Part shown: one piece after another, positions 43,069 to 51,926 of the stretch
How the letters are laid out: each line of letters begins with the position of its first letter
How positions within the stretch are numbered: position 1 is the stretch's first letter
NCBI GenBank assembly: GCA_947173495.1
Contig: CAMWFQ010000014.1
Location: forward strand, 1-64,000
Source of the DNA: an uncultured Lachnospiraceae bacterium
GTDB lineage: Bacteria > Bacillota > Clostridia > Lachnospirales > Lachnospiraceae
Length of the DNA: 64,000 bases
Direction of reading: 5' to 3'
The notes under the pieces: model-generated
Told to the model about the DNA's origin: nothing
Seen by the model: only the letters and a program-made list of their open reading frames with translations
The model's database searches: none
Translations under genes and position numbers: made by a program

Positions 43069-44292
43069 ATGGAAGAAAATATGTTGACGTTGGAAAAGTT
43101 TGAGGAAGCATCAGAGGCAGTCAAAAAGGTGACGCAGGAAACCAAGCTGGTTTACAGTGATTTCTACAGCGCACAGACAGGGAATAAGGTCTATCTGAAG
43201 CCTGAAAATATGCAGTTTACCGGGGCTTATAAGCTGAGAGGGGCTTATTATAAGATCACAACACTCTCGGAAGAAGAGCTGGAGAAGGGGCTGATTACTG
43301 CTTCGGCAGGCAATCATGCCCAGGGAGTTGCCTATGCCGCGAAGTGTTACGGCGCCAGGGCGGTGATCGTGATGCCCACGTCGACGCCCCTGATCAAGGT
43401 GAACAGAACCAAAGGCTACGGAGCGGAGGTGGTTCTTTACGGAGATGTCTATGATGAGGCATGCGCCCGTGCCTATGAACTGGCCGAGGAACATGGCTAT
43501 ACCTTTATTCATCCCTTTGACGATCCGGTGGTAGCGACGGGGCAGGGAACGATTGCCATGGAGATCTTTAAGGATTTGCCGCTGGTGGATTATATTCTGG
43601 TGCCGGTAGGCGGAGGCGGACTCGCCACAGGTGTATCCACGCTCGCTAAGCTTTTAAACCCCAAGATCAAGGTGATCGGCGTTGAGCCGGAAGGGGCAAG
43701 CTGCCTGAAAGAATCGATCAAGGCGGGGAAGGTAGTAACGCTGGATAAAATCAGTACCATTGCAGATGGCACAGCAGTGAAGACTCCGGGAGAAAAGATT
43801 TTCCCGTATCTGTGTAAGAACCTGGATGATATTATTACAGTTCCGGATGAAGAACTGGTGGCGGCTTTCCTGGATATGGTGGAAAACCATAAAATGGTGG
43901 TGGAGAATTCAGGCCTTCTGGCAGTCGCGGCATTGAAGCATCTGGATGTAAAAAAGAAAAGAGTGGTAGCGATTTTAAGCGGCGGCAATATGGATGTGAT
44001 CACCATGTCCTCCGTGGTACAGCAGGGGCTGATTATAAGAGACAGAATCTTTACCCTTTCCGTGCTGCTTCCCGATAAGCCGGGAGAACTCAGACATGTG
44101 GCCGATGTGATCGCAAAGCAAAACGGAAATGTGATCAAATTAGAGCATAATCAGTTTGTGTCCATTAACAGAAGCGCAGCTGTGGAACTGCGTATTACCA
44201 TGGAAGCTTTCGGCACAGAGCATAAGCAGCAGATTATGCAGGCGCTTGAAGAGGAAGGATTCCGGCCGAAGCAGGTAAGGACAAACATATAA
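43069..44292 (+). CDS. ilvA: Threonine ammonia-lyase with ACT domain
   Basis: This 407-residue fold-type II PLP enzyme has K55 in T-G-A-Y-K-L-R-G-A, the phosphate loop V-G-G-G-G-L-A-T-G, and a C-terminal ACT domain (about 325-405). It deaminates threonine to 2-oxobutyrate. The length and single ACT domain match the short form also seen in catabolic TdcB-like enzymes, so biosynthetic or catabolic use is undecided. It begins 2 bp after the ftsY stop, an unusual insertion into the smc-ftsY-ylxM order. Confidence 0.92.
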   Translation: MEENMLTLEKFEEASEAVKKVTQETKLVYSDFYSAQTGNKVYLKPENMQFTGAYKLRGAYYKITTLSEEELEKGLITASAGNHAQGVAYAAKCYGARAVIVMPTSTPLIKVNRTKGYGAEVVLYGDVYDEACARAYELAEEHGYTFIHPFDDPVVATGQGTIAMEIFKDLPLVDYILVPVGGGGLATGVSTLAKLLNPKIKVIGVEPEGASCLKESIKAGKVVTLDKISTIADGTAVKTPGEKIFPYLCKNLDDIITVPDEELVAAFLDMVENHKMVVENSGLLAVAALKHLDVKKKRVVAILSGGNMDVITMSSVVQQGLIIRDRIFTLSVLLPDKPGELRHVADVIAKQNGNVIKLEHNQFVSINRSAAVELRITMEAFGTEHKQQIMQALEEEGFRPKQVRTNI

Positions 44293-44340
44293 AACAGAAA
44301 TTGCGGCACGAACAGTACGGACGGAGTATGGAGGAAAGGT

Positions 44341-45213
44341 ATGAATCTCAGGCAGGTAAAAAAGAGGGATGTTTTGATCAAATTTTTGGTGATTACTGTG
44401 GCCGCCACTGCATATGGAGCAGCCATCAGCCTTTTGATTGATCCAAATGATCTGGCGCCGGGAGGTGTGTCAGGACTCTCGATTGTATTGAGCCGTATGA
44501 TTCCGCTGGAGACAGGGACGATATTTTTACTGATTAATATTCCTATCATGCTTCTGGGAATCTGGAGATTTGGAATCAAATTTATTGTCTCTACTATGTA
44601 TGCCACATGTGTAGCCTCTTTGTCTACCAATTTTTTTGAAAGACTGGGTCCTCTGACCACACAACCGCTTCTGGGCGCAGTGTTTGGCGGCGTATTGTCT
44701 GCAGCCGGTATCGGGTATGTGATGCGTGTGGGAGCGACGACGGGAGGGACAGATATTATTGCCAAATGCCTGAAGCAGAAAAAGCCGCATTTAAAGACAG
44801 GTACGATCTTTCTTGCCATTGATTCCTGCATTATATTATTTGGCGGAATTGTGTTTGGCAAAGTGGATTCTGTTCTTTACAGTATTATTTCTGCTACAGC
44901 ATGTTCTGTGGTGCTGGATATGGTGCTGTACGGACGCGATGAGGCAAAGATGATCTTTATTATCAGCAATTCTTCTGATTCTATCACAGAAAGGATTCTG
45001 AAGGAGCTGGATGCGGGCGTGACACATCTGACCGGTACCGGCGCTTACCGGAAGGAAAACAAGCAGGTGATTCTCTGCGTTGTGAAAAAGCAGAATGCGT
45101 ATGCAGTGGAGGAGATTGTAAAACAGGAGGACAGTACTGCTTTCCTGATTGTCTCCAGCGCTTCGGAGATTTACGGAGAAGGTTACAAGAGCTATTTCGG
45201 AGACAGACTGTAA
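44341..45213 (+). CDS. YitT family membrane protein (DUF161/DUF2179)
   Basis: This 290-residue protein has five hydrophobic segments in the first about 185 residues. The hallmark G-A-T-T-G-G-T-D-I-I lies between segments, and a cytoplasmic C-terminal DUF2179 domain follows (about 205-290). The function of YitT proteins is not settled. GGAGG lies 6 bp before the start. It sits 48 bp after ilvA and just before the GH25 gene. Confidence 0.92.
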   Translation: MNLRQVKKRDVLIKFLVITVAATAYGAAISLLIDPNDLAPGGVSGLSIVLSRMIPLETGTIFLLINIPIMLLGIWRFGIKFIVSTMYATCVASLSTNFFERLGPLTTQPLLGAVFGGVLSAAGIGYVMRVGATTGGTDIIAKCLKQKKPHLKTGTIFLAIDSCIILFGGIVFGKVDSVLYSIISATACSVVLDMVLYGRDEAKMIFIISNSSDSITERILKELDAGVTHLTGTGAYRKENKQVILCVVKKQNAYAVEEIVKQEDSTAFLIVSSASEIYGEGYKSYFGDRL

Positions 45214-45227
45214 GCCTGGGAGGAAGG

Positions 45228-45266
45228 ATGAAGGAGATTGAGGCGGAGTATGACCGGAAAGGATAA
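45228..45266 (+). other. Possible 12-codon upstream ORF overlapping the GH25 gene start
   Basis: The frame ATG AAG GAG ... GGA TAA has GGGAGGAAGG directly before it. It stops 14 bp inside the next gene, whose own ribosome binding site is weak. It might couple translation, but the spacing to its own SD is short. Confidence 0.25.
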
Positions 45267-46371
45267 ACAAGAGAAAATGAACAATACCAGTATGCGAAGA
45301 AGCCGCAGGAAACAGCAGGCAAGTCTGCTGACCAATATTGTTTTCTGCCTGATTACCCTGGTGGTCTTAACAGGCTGCATTTTTTTACTGTTGCAGAATT
45401 ATTCACTGAAAAGCGAAACCAGGGAAACGATGGGAAGAGTACAGGAGCTGGAAGAGCTGAGCCAGAAATACATTTACTCCCAGGCGGATATGGATGCCTA
45501 TCTGTCGGAAGCATCTACTCTGGCCCGGCAGGAGGAAAAGGAGGCTCTGCTGGGAGAACTGAAGCAGAAGATGACGGCAGGAGAAAGTACGGTATCTGTC
45601 CTGAGGGGGCTGTTTCCTGAAGATGTGGTGGTCTATGCCGATAATGGCTATTCCTTTTTTCCTGTTTCCGAAACGCTGAAGAAGCACAGTTATGCCTATG
45701 AAAAATTTCAGATTCAGAACAATGGCGAGATTGTTTACATAGATGACGTTCAGCAGATCTTTTCCGCAAAGGGAATCGATGTGTCCAGACATCAGGGAAC
45801 CATAGACTGGAAGCGGGTTGCCGGCGATCAGATTGCCTATGCTTTCATCCGGGCCGGATTCAGGGGGAGCACGGAAGGAAAGATCATGGAAGATGAGTAT
45901 TTTGAAGATAATATCGAAGGGGCTCTTGACCATGACATCGATGTGGGCGTCTATTTTTATACCCAGGCCATCACGGAGGAAGAGGCCATAGAAGAAGCGG
46001 AGTTTGTTCTGGATCTTTTAGAGCCGTATGATGTGACCTATCCGGTGGTATTTGACCTTGAGGAGGTAACAGGCGATGCTGCAAGGACAGACAATATGAC
46101 CAGAGAAGAACATACGAAAGCTGCCATTGCATTCTGCGAGACCATCAAAAAGGCCGGCTATACCCCTATGATTTACGGAAACCTTAAAACATTTATGATC
46201 ATGCTGGATATGGAACAGATTGAAGAATACGATAAATGGTTTGCCTATTATGACGCACCGGTGTACTTTCCTTATGAATTTGCCATTTGGCAGTATACTT
46301 CCAAAGGAAGCGTCGATGGAGTGGGATCAGATGTGGATTTGAATGTGTGTATGAAAGATTATACACGGTAA
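45250..46371 (+). CDS. Membrane-anchored GH25 (lysozyme-type) glycoside hydrolase
   Basis: This 373-residue protein has a basic N-terminus, one membrane segment (about 27-50), a coiled-coil-like linker (about 55-105), and a GH25 domain from about residue 174 (G-I-D-V-S-R-H-Q-G). The catalytic acid pair D269/E271 is seen in F-D-L-E-E. GH25 enzymes cleave the MurNAc-GlcNAc bond of peptidoglycan. It is probably displayed on the outer face of the membrane for wall remodelling. The ATG at 45250 follows GGCGGAGT. Confidence 0.9.
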   Translation: MTGKDKQEKMNNTSMRRSRRKQQASLLTNIVFCLITLVVLTGCIFLLLQNYSLKSETRETMGRVQELEELSQKYIYSQADMDAYLSEASTLARQEEKEALLGELKQKMTAGESTVSVLRGLFPEDVVVYADNGYSFFPVSETLKKHSYAYEKFQIQNNGEIVYIDDVQQIFSAKGIDVSRHQGTIDWKRVAGDQIAYAFIRAGFRGSTEGKIMEDEYFEDNIEGALDHDIDVGVYFYTQAITEEEAIEEAEFVLDLLEPYDVTYPVVFDLEEVTGDAARTDNMTREEHTKAAIAFCETIKKAGYTPMIYGNLKTFMIMLDMEQIEEYDKWFAYYDAPVYFPYEFAIWQYTSKGSVDGVGSDVDLNVCMKDYTR

Positions 46372-46470
46372 ATGTCTTCTGGCAGGTTTTTGAAAATGTG
46401 CGTAGTTATTCAGCCGGGCTGCGCATTCCGCAGGAATATGATTCAGGAGTCATAAATTTTAAATATTCAG

Positions 46471-46506
46471 AGCTGTCAAGCAAAAACACTTGACAGCTTT
46501 TTTTTA
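46471..46506 (+). terminator. Terminator after the GH25 gene
   Basis: AGCTGTCAAG (46471-46480) pairs perfectly with CTTGACAGCT (46489-46498) and is followed by T8. The 3' arm contains TTGACA, which may serve as -35 for the ylxM-ffh unit, though the -10 (TACTCT, 46513-46518) is poor. Confidence 0.85.
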
Positions 46507-46554
46507 TTGTAGTACTCTATCTAAGGTGGTCAGAACCGGCAGGGTGGTTATGAA

Positions 46555-46896
46555 ATGGAAAAGATAATCGAGCAGGGATTTCTGTATGATTTCTACGGGG
46601 AATTGCTGACGGAGCATCAAAAGAAAATATATGAAGATGTGGTATACAATGATCTTTCACTGGCGGAAATAGCCCAGGAGAACGGAATCTCACGGCAGGG
46701 TGTACATGATATGGTCAGACGGTGTGACCGCATTTTACAGGAATATGAGGATAAGCTGCATTTGGCAGAGCGTTTCGTGAAGGTGAAGGATAATGTGGTA
46801 CAGTTACAGCTTCTGGCGGAGGAGCCGGAACTGCCCCGGGAGAAGCTGAGAGAACAGGTCAGGCTTTTGGCCGCCCGGATATTGGAGGAGCTATAG
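46555..46896 (+). CDS. ylxM: YlxM/p13-like helix-turn-helix protein (UPF0122)
   Basis: This 113-residue protein resembles sigma-70 region 4 (L-T-E-H-Q-K-K-I-Y and S-L-A-E-I-A-Q-E-N-G-I-S-R-Q-G-V). YlxM is encoded beside ffh in Firmicutes and Mycoplasma and affects SRP assembly or activity. It ends 3 bp before ffh. Confidence 0.93.
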   Translation: MEKIIEQGFLYDFYGELLTEHQKKIYEDVVYNDLSLAEIAQENGISRQGVHDMVRRCDRILQEYEDKLHLAERFVKVKDNVVQLQLLAEEPELPREKLREQVRLLAARILEEL

Positions 46897-46899
46897 TTT

Positions 46900-48255
46900 A
46901 TGGCATTTGAAAGTTTAACAGATAAACTTCAGAATGTATTCAAAAATCTTCGCAGTAAAGGAAGACTCACTGAGGAGGATGTCCGGACTGCCTTAAGGGA
47001 GGTCAAGCTTGCCCTTCTGGAAGCAGATGTCAATTTCAAGGTGGTGAAGCAGTTCATCAAGGCTGTGGAAGAGCGTGCCATTGGTTCTGATGTGATGAAT
47101 GGTCTGAATCCCGGACAGATGGTGATCAAGATCGTGAATGAGGAAATGGTATCTCTGATGGGATCGGAAACCACAGAGATTCAGCTGCAGCCTGGAAAGA
47201 CGGTTACGACGGTTATGATGTGCGGCCTTCAGGGAGCAGGTAAGACCACTACGGCAGCGAAGATTGCAGGTAAGCTGAAACAGAAGGGTAAAAAGTCTCT
47301 GCTGGTTGCCTGCGATGTGTACAGGCCGGCGGCGATCAAACAGCTGCAGATTAATGGAGAAAAACAGCAGGTGGACGTGTTTTCCATGGGAGATCATCAG
47401 AAACCTGTTGATATAGCCAAGGCGGCCATTGAGCATGCGAAGAAAAACGGACACAATGTGGTGATACTGGATACAGCGGGACGTCTTCACATTGATGAGG
47501 ATATGATGCAGGAGCTGGAAGAGATCAAGGAAGAGATACTGGTTCACCAGACACTCCTTGTGGTGGATGCCATGACCGGACAGGATGCGGTCACGGTGGC
47601 GAAAGAGTTCAATGAAAAGATCGGACTAAACGGCGTGATCCTTTCCAAAATGGACGGCGATACCAGAGGCGGCGCCGCTCTTTCCGTCAAAGCGGTGACG
47701 GGAAAGCCCATTTTATATGTGGGTATGGGAGAAAAGCTCTCTGATCTTGAACAGTTTTATCCGGATCGGATGGCGAGCCGTATCCTCGGGATGGGCGATG
47801 TGCTTTCCCTGATCGAGAAGGCGCAGGAAAATATTGTCATTGACGAAGGCAAAGAAAAGGAAATGGCTGCCCGGTTCAAAAAGGGCAAATTTGATTTCAA
47901 TGATTATCTGGAAAGTATGAAACAGATGCGCAACATGGGCGGTCTTTCCAGTATCTTAAGCATGCTGCCCGGGATGAATAAAGGCCTGGGAGAGATTGAA
48001 TCCATGATAGATGAAAAGCAGCTTGCCAGGACAGAGGCGATTATATTGAGTATGACGCCGAAGGAACGGGAAAATCCAAAGCTTCTCAACTTAAGCCGGA
48101 AAAGCCGGATTGCAAGAGGAGCCGGGGTGGATATGGCTGTGGTAAACCGGTTCGTAAAACAGTTTGAGCAGTCTCAGAAGATGATGAAGCAGATGCCCGG
48201 ACTTATGGGAGGAAAGCGCAGAGGCGGTTTTGGCGGAATGAAATTTCCTTTTTAA
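46900..48255 (+). CDS. ffh: Signal recognition particle protein Ffh
   Basis: This 451-residue protein has an N domain, a G domain (G-L-Q-G-A-G-K-T-T, D-T-A-G-R, S-K-M-D-G-D-T-R-G-G) and a methionine-rich M domain (about 300-440) with a G-M-rich finger loop. It binds signal sequences and SRP RNA and hands ribosomes to FtsY. GGAGGAG is inside the end of ylxM, so translation is coupled. Confidence 0.98.
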   Translation: MAFESLTDKLQNVFKNLRSKGRLTEEDVRTALREVKLALLEADVNFKVVKQFIKAVEERAIGSDVMNGLNPGQMVIKIVNEEMVSLMGSETTEIQLQPGKTVTTVMMCGLQGAGKTTTAAKIAGKLKQKGKKSLLVACDVYRPAAIKQLQINGEKQQVDVFSMGDHQKPVDIAKAAIEHAKKNGHNVVILDTAGRLHIDEDMMQELEEIKEEILVHQTLLVVDAMTGQDAVTVAKEFNEKIGLNGVILSKMDGDTRGGAALSVKAVTGKPILYVGMGEKLSDLEQFYPDRMASRILGMGDVLSLIEKAQENIVIDEGKEKEMAARFKKGKFDFNDYLESMKQMRNMGGLSSILSMLPGMNKGLGEIESMIDEKQLARTEAIILSMTPKERENPKLLNLSRKSRIARGAGVDMAVVNRFVKQFEQSQKMMKQMPGLMGGKRRGGFGGMKFPF

Positions 48256-48350
48256 AATAGTTGAAAACAGAAATAGATCCCCATGAAATTCAGAGGAGGG
48301 TATATTTCGTTTCAAAATAAAATTCAAATTAAACCACGGAGGTGAATGAG

Positions 48351-48596
48351 ATGGCAGTAAAGATAAGATTAAGAAGAATGGGTCGGAAGAAAGCTCCTTT
48401 CTATAGAATCGTTGTAGCAGATTCCAGATCTCCCAGAGATGGCAGATTTATCGAAGAAATCGGAACCTACGACCCCAAGACAGACCCCAGTACCTTCCAT
48501 ATTGATGAGGAACTGGCTAAGAAGTGGCTTGCAAACGGTGCACAGCCTACAGAAGTTGTCAGCAAGATTTTCAAGCATGCAGGCATTGAAAAATAA
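48351..48596 (+). CDS. rpsP: 30S ribosomal protein S16
   Basis: 81 residues beginning [13 protein letters not shown], with the conserved [16 protein letters not shown] block. ATG 48351 follows CGGAGGTGAATGAG. It opens the rpsP-khpA-rimM-trmD order known from Firmicutes. Confidence 0.97.
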   Translation: MAVKIRLRRMGRKKAPFYRIVVADSRSPRDGRFIEEIGTYDPKTDPSTFHIDEELAKKWLANGAQPTEVVSKIFKHAGIEK

Positions 48597-48628
48597 GATT
48601 GCATTGATAACTCTTTTGGAGGTGGACG

Positions 48629-48856
48629 ATGAAGGAATTAGTTGAAGTAATTGCAAAGGCACTTGTGGAACATCCGGATGAGGTCCTGGTGACCCAGAAG
48701 GAAGAAGGTAAGCATATTACCATTGAACTTCATGTAGCTGCATCCGATATGGGTAAGGTGATCGGAAAGCAGGGAAGGATAGCCAAGGCGATTCGTTCCG
48801 TAGTCAAAGCGGCGTCATCCAAAGAAAATCAAAAGGTAGACGTGGAAATCGTTTAA
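48629..48856 (+). CDS. khpA: KH domain RNA-binding protein KhpA
   Basis: 75 residues, one KH domain with the GxxG loop G-K-Q-G in V-I-G-K-Q-G-R-I-A-K. In Firmicutes it pairs with KhpB/Jag and affects cell elongation and RNA metabolism. It lies 32 bp after rpsP and is followed by a terminator. Confidence 0.95.
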   Translation: MKELVEVIAKALVEHPDEVLVTQKEEGKHITIELHVAASDMGKVIGKQGRIAKAIRSVVKAASSKENQKVDVEIV

Positions 48857-48869
48857 GCCGACATGAAAG

Positions 48870-48910
48870 GGATGTTCCTTCGTTTGAAACAGAACAGGAA
48901 CATCCTTTTT
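48870..48910 (+). terminator. Terminator between khpA and rimM
   Basis: GGATGTTCC (48870-48878) pairs with GGAACATCC (48897-48905), followed by T5. It splits the rpsP-trmD order before the repeat array. Confidence 0.85.
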
Positions 48911-48914
48911 GATG

Positions 48915-49140
48915 CACACGGGCACCCAGAGGAAAAGTGTCAGCAGGAGCTGACGGGTGCCCGGCGCGCGAGTAGTGGAGAAGTACATTCCTCTACTCGA
49001 TTGCACACGGGCACCCAGAGGAAAAGTGTCAGCAGGAGCTGACGGGTGCCCGGCGCGCGAGCAGGGAGAAAACCTTCCCTACTCGATTGTGCAGGCCCGC
49101 AAAAGGAAGTTTGCTACTGAGGCAGCATACGGGCCGCGCG
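48915..49140 (+). repeat. A-B-A-B-A hairpin repeat array
   Basis: A at 48920-48962 has outer stem GGGCACCC/GGGTGCCC and inner stem GTCAGC-AGGA-GCTGAC. B at 48969-48999 has CGAGTAG/CTACTCG. The second A at 49009-49051 is identical to the first over about 50 bp (89-bp period). The second B (about 49059-49085) is CGAGCAGGGA/TCCCTACTCG. A third, diverged A at 49088-49140 has GGCCCG/CGGGCC. It ends 14 bp before the rimM start and probably forms its leader. Confidence 0.9.
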
Positions 49141-49154
49141 CAGGGAGGAAATTT

Positions 49155-49664
49155 ATGGAAGAGTTACTGCAGGTGGGAATTATTTCTTCCACTCATGGCG
49201 TGAGGGGAGAGGTCAAGGTATTTCCCACAACGGACGATGTACGGCGGTTTAAAAAATTAAAGGAAGTGCTTCTTGATACCGGAAGGGAACATATAAACCT
49301 TAAGATAGAATCCGTAAAGTTTTTTAAACAGTTTGCTATTTTGAAATTTCAGGGTTATGATCAGATAAATGATATTGAAAAGTATAAAGGAAAAAGTCTC
49401 TTTGTCACCAGAGACAACGCTGTGAAACTGAAAAAGGACGAGTACTTTATTGCGGATCTGATCGGGGTGGAAGTAATCGCGGATGACGACAGTTTAAAGG
49501 GAATCATTCGGGATGTAATGCAGACGGGCGCAAATGATGTGTACGTGATTGATCTTGCGGATGGAAGAGAGCTTCTCCTTCCGGCTATTAAGGAATGTGT
49601 TCTGGAGGTTGACCTGCAAAACGGACAGATGAAGATCCACGTTCTTGATGGTCTTCTTTCATAG
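49155..49664 (+). CDS. rimM: Ribosome maturation factor RimM
   Basis: 169 residues: N-terminal RimM domain (V-G-I-I-S-S-T-H-G-V-R-G-E-V) and C-terminal PRC barrel. It helps 30S assembly and binds S19. ATG 49155 follows AGGGAGGAAATTT. Longer in-frame starts would translate the repeat array and are rejected. Confidence 0.95.
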   Translation: MEELLQVGIISSTHGVRGEVKVFPTTDDVRRFKKLKEVLLDTGREHINLKIESVKFFKQFAILKFQGYDQINDIEKYKGKSLFVTRDNAVKLKKDEYFIADLIGVEVIADDDSLKGIIRDVMQTGANDVYVIDLADGRELLLPAIKECVLEVDLQNGQMKIHVLDGLLS

Positions 49665-49708
49665 TGGTGAAAAGATTCGTGTGAAACGATTTTCAGGGGA
49701 GGAGATCC

Positions 49709-50503
49709 ATGAATTTTCATGTTCTTACGCTGTTCCCGGAGATGATCAGCCAGGGACTGCAGACCAGCATTCTTGGCAGGGCCCTTGAGAGAGGGACGAT
49801 TCGTCTCAGTGCAGTCAATATCAGGGATTATACCACCAACAAGCATAAAAAAGTGGATGATTATCCATATGGAGGCGGAGCCGGAATGCTGATGCAGGCT
49901 CAGCCTGTTTATGATGCATGGAAGGCTGTTTCGGAACAAATCCGCCGGGAAAAAGTCGGGAGCGGGAACGTGAGAGTGATCTATGTCACACCTCAGGGAA
50001 AGACCTTTCATCAGGCTATGGCAAAAGAGCTGGCTATGGAAGAGGATCTGATCTTTCTTTGCGGCCATTATGAGGGAATCGATGAGCGGGTCGTGGAGGA
50101 AATCGCTACAGATCTGGTTTCCATAGGCGATTATGTGCTTACCGGAGGAGAACTGCCGGTGATGGTGATGATCGATGCCATATCCCGAATGGTGCCGGGA
50201 GTCCTTGGCAATGAAGAATCGGGGCGGAATGAAAGCTTTGGAAATTATCTTCTGGAATATCCGCAGTATACCAGGCCTGAGATATGGCATGAAAAGAAGG
50301 TACCTGAAATTTTATTGTCCGGGGATCACAAAAAAGTGGACGATTGGAGGCTGGAGGAGTCTCTGGCACGAACCAGGAAGGTGAGACCGGAGCTATATGA
50401 AAAGTGGGCCGAAGAGAATCAGGAGTATTTTATCAGGAAGGCAAAAAAAGAGGCCAGGGCACGTAAAAAAGAGGCAAAGCGTATGAGGAGCGGCAATGAG
50501 TGA
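49709..50503 (+). CDS. trmD: tRNA (guanine-37-N1) methyltransferase
   Basis: This 264-residue SPOUT (knotted) methyltransferase has Y-V-T-P-Q-G, C-G-H-Y-E-G-I-D-E-R and L-S-G-D-H. It makes m1G37 and prevents frameshifting. The last about 35 residues are lysine- and arginine-rich. It overlaps the next gene by 8 bp. Confidence 0.96.
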   Translation: MNFHVLTLFPEMISQGLQTSILGRALERGTIRLSAVNIRDYTTNKHKKVDDYPYGGGAGMLMQAQPVYDAWKAVSEQIRREKVGSGNVRVIYVTPQGKTFHQAMAKELAMEEDLIFLCGHYEGIDERVVEEIATDLVSIGDYVLTGGELPVMVMIDAISRMVPGVLGNEESGRNESFGNYLLEYPQYTRPEIWHEKKVPEILLSGDHKKVDDWRLEESLARTRKVRPELYEKWAEENQEYFIRKAKKEARARKKEAKRMRSGNE

Positions 50504-51623
50504 TAACAGTAAGGCGGCTGTATGCGGCTGTCAGCAGCGTAATTACAGTATTGATGCATTAAGGATTCTGTCCATGTTCATGGTTGTGACGGCACATGCA
50601 CTGGGACAGGGCGGAATATTGGATGTGCTGGATGAAACGGGCGCCTTTTTTGCCAGGCGGGAGGCTGCATGGATTTTGGAAATTGCAGCATACAGCTCAG
50701 TGAACTGCTATGCCCTGATTTCAGGATATGTGGGGATCAATGCAAGATACCGGTACAGTAATCTGGCGCTTCTCTGGCTCAGAGTAGTGTTTTACACAGT
50801 GGGAATTACCCTGTTCTTTTTCCTGGTCGTCCCCGGCGCAACCGGCATAAAAGAACTGATTCAATCTTTTTTCCCTGTCACATATGGGGATTACTGGTAT
50901 TTTACCTCTTATTTTGCACTTTTCTTTTTTATACCGCTTCTGAATCTGGTAATCCATCAGATGCCTCAAAAACAGCTGAAGGCCGTTCTGGTGGGGATTC
51001 TGGCCGTTTTTTCTTTTTTGCCGACCGTCCTTTGCCGGGATATTTTCGGGACTTCATCTAATGCCTGGTGGCTTATGATTCTGTATATAGCGGGCGGCTA
51101 TATCAAAAAATACGGACTGTTCCAAAACAGCAGAGCCTGGAAAATGCTTTTGGGATTCTGGGGGATGGTGTTTATGACATGGTTTGTCAAGGTGGGAATT
51201 GAAGCAGGATTTTTCCCGTTTCTGAAAGGATTTGGCGGAAAATATCTGATTCATCATATGTCTGTAACCATGCTCGGGGAAGGTATTTTCCTGCTTCTCT
51301 TTTTTGAGCGGATCAGAATGTCATCTGTTGCAGAAAAGATTGTCCGCTTTCTGGCGCCAATGACTTTCAGCGTTTACATTATCCATGCCCATCCGCTGTT
51401 CTGGCAATATGTGCTGGCGGGAATAACGGCGCGATATGCCCATTTCCCGGTTCCGGTGGAAATTGCCGGGATTTTGCTTACGGTATCGGCAATCTATCTT
51501 TTCTGTTCGCTTCTGGATCTGGTGAGGGAATGGATTTTCAGGGGACTAAAGCTGGGGCAGCATCTTTCAGCGCTGGAGGAAAAATGTCTGGGAAGGCTGT
51601 GGCAAAACGGGGAGAAGAGATAG
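50496..51623 (+). CDS. Acyltransferase family 3 membrane protein
   Basis: This 375-residue integral membrane protein has about ten hydrophobic segments. The N-terminal signature is Y-S-I-D-A-L-R-I-L-S-M-F-M-V-V-T-A-H, including the conserved histidine of AT3 (OafA/WecH-like) acyltransferases. Such enzymes O-acetylate surface polysaccharides or peptidoglycan. The start lies inside the end of trmD, so it is translationally coupled to an unrelated tRNA gene. The acceptor is unknown. Confidence 0.88.
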   Translation: MSDNSKAAVCGCQQRNYSIDALRILSMFMVVTAHALGQGGILDVLDETGAFFARREAAWILEIAAYSSVNCYALISGYVGINARYRYSNLALLWLRVVFYTVGITLFFFLVVPGATGIKELIQSFFPVTYGDYWYFTSYFALFFFIPLLNLVIHQMPQKQLKAVLVGILAVFSFLPTVLCRDIFGTSSNAWWLMILYIAGGYIKKYGLFQNSRAWKMLLGFWGMVFMTWFVKVGIEAGFFPFLKGFGGKYLIHHMSVTMLGEGIFLLLFFERIRMSSVAEKIVRFLAPMTFSVYIIHAHPLFWQYVLAGITARYAHFPVPVEIAGILLTVSAIYLFCSLLDLVREWIFRGLKLGQHLSALEEKCLGRLWQNGEKR

Positions 51624-51687
51624 TTTGGAGAGGGGACTGTTTATCAATATTTTCTTTGCATCCATCCAATGACGGGATGGTCGCAAG

Positions 51688-51725
51688 AGCCAGATTGGGA
51701 TATTCTATTCCGTCTGGCTTTTTTG
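51688..51725 (+). terminator. Terminator after the acyltransferase gene
   Basis: AGCCAGA (51688-51694) pairs with TCTGGCT (51713-51719) around a loop that can fold further, followed by T6. Nothing else is clear in the rest of the 51624-51926 gap. Confidence 0.8.
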
Positions 51726-51926
51726 CTTCTGTTGATTGTGATCAGGAGATTCCCGGATACAGCTTTTTCAGTTTCCGGCGGCTTTTGCCAGCCGGCGAAT
51801 TCCATTTACGGATTTCGATAAATTTTAGTTATGAAAACGGATTATATATAAATATTTGCTATTTTTAATACATGGATTTATAGTGGAACTATTAAAATAT
51901 CAATCACATATGTCAGGGGTGCAGGA

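Noticed and set aside
46490-46518. Promoter for ylxM-ffh using TTGACA inside the terminator stem
   Set aside because: The -10 at the right distance (TACTCT) is poor. It is noted with the terminator but not listed separately.
48957-49154. In-frame extension of rimM by 66 residues
   Set aside because: It translates the hairpin array. RimM family length and the GGGAGG at 49144 support the ATG at 49155.
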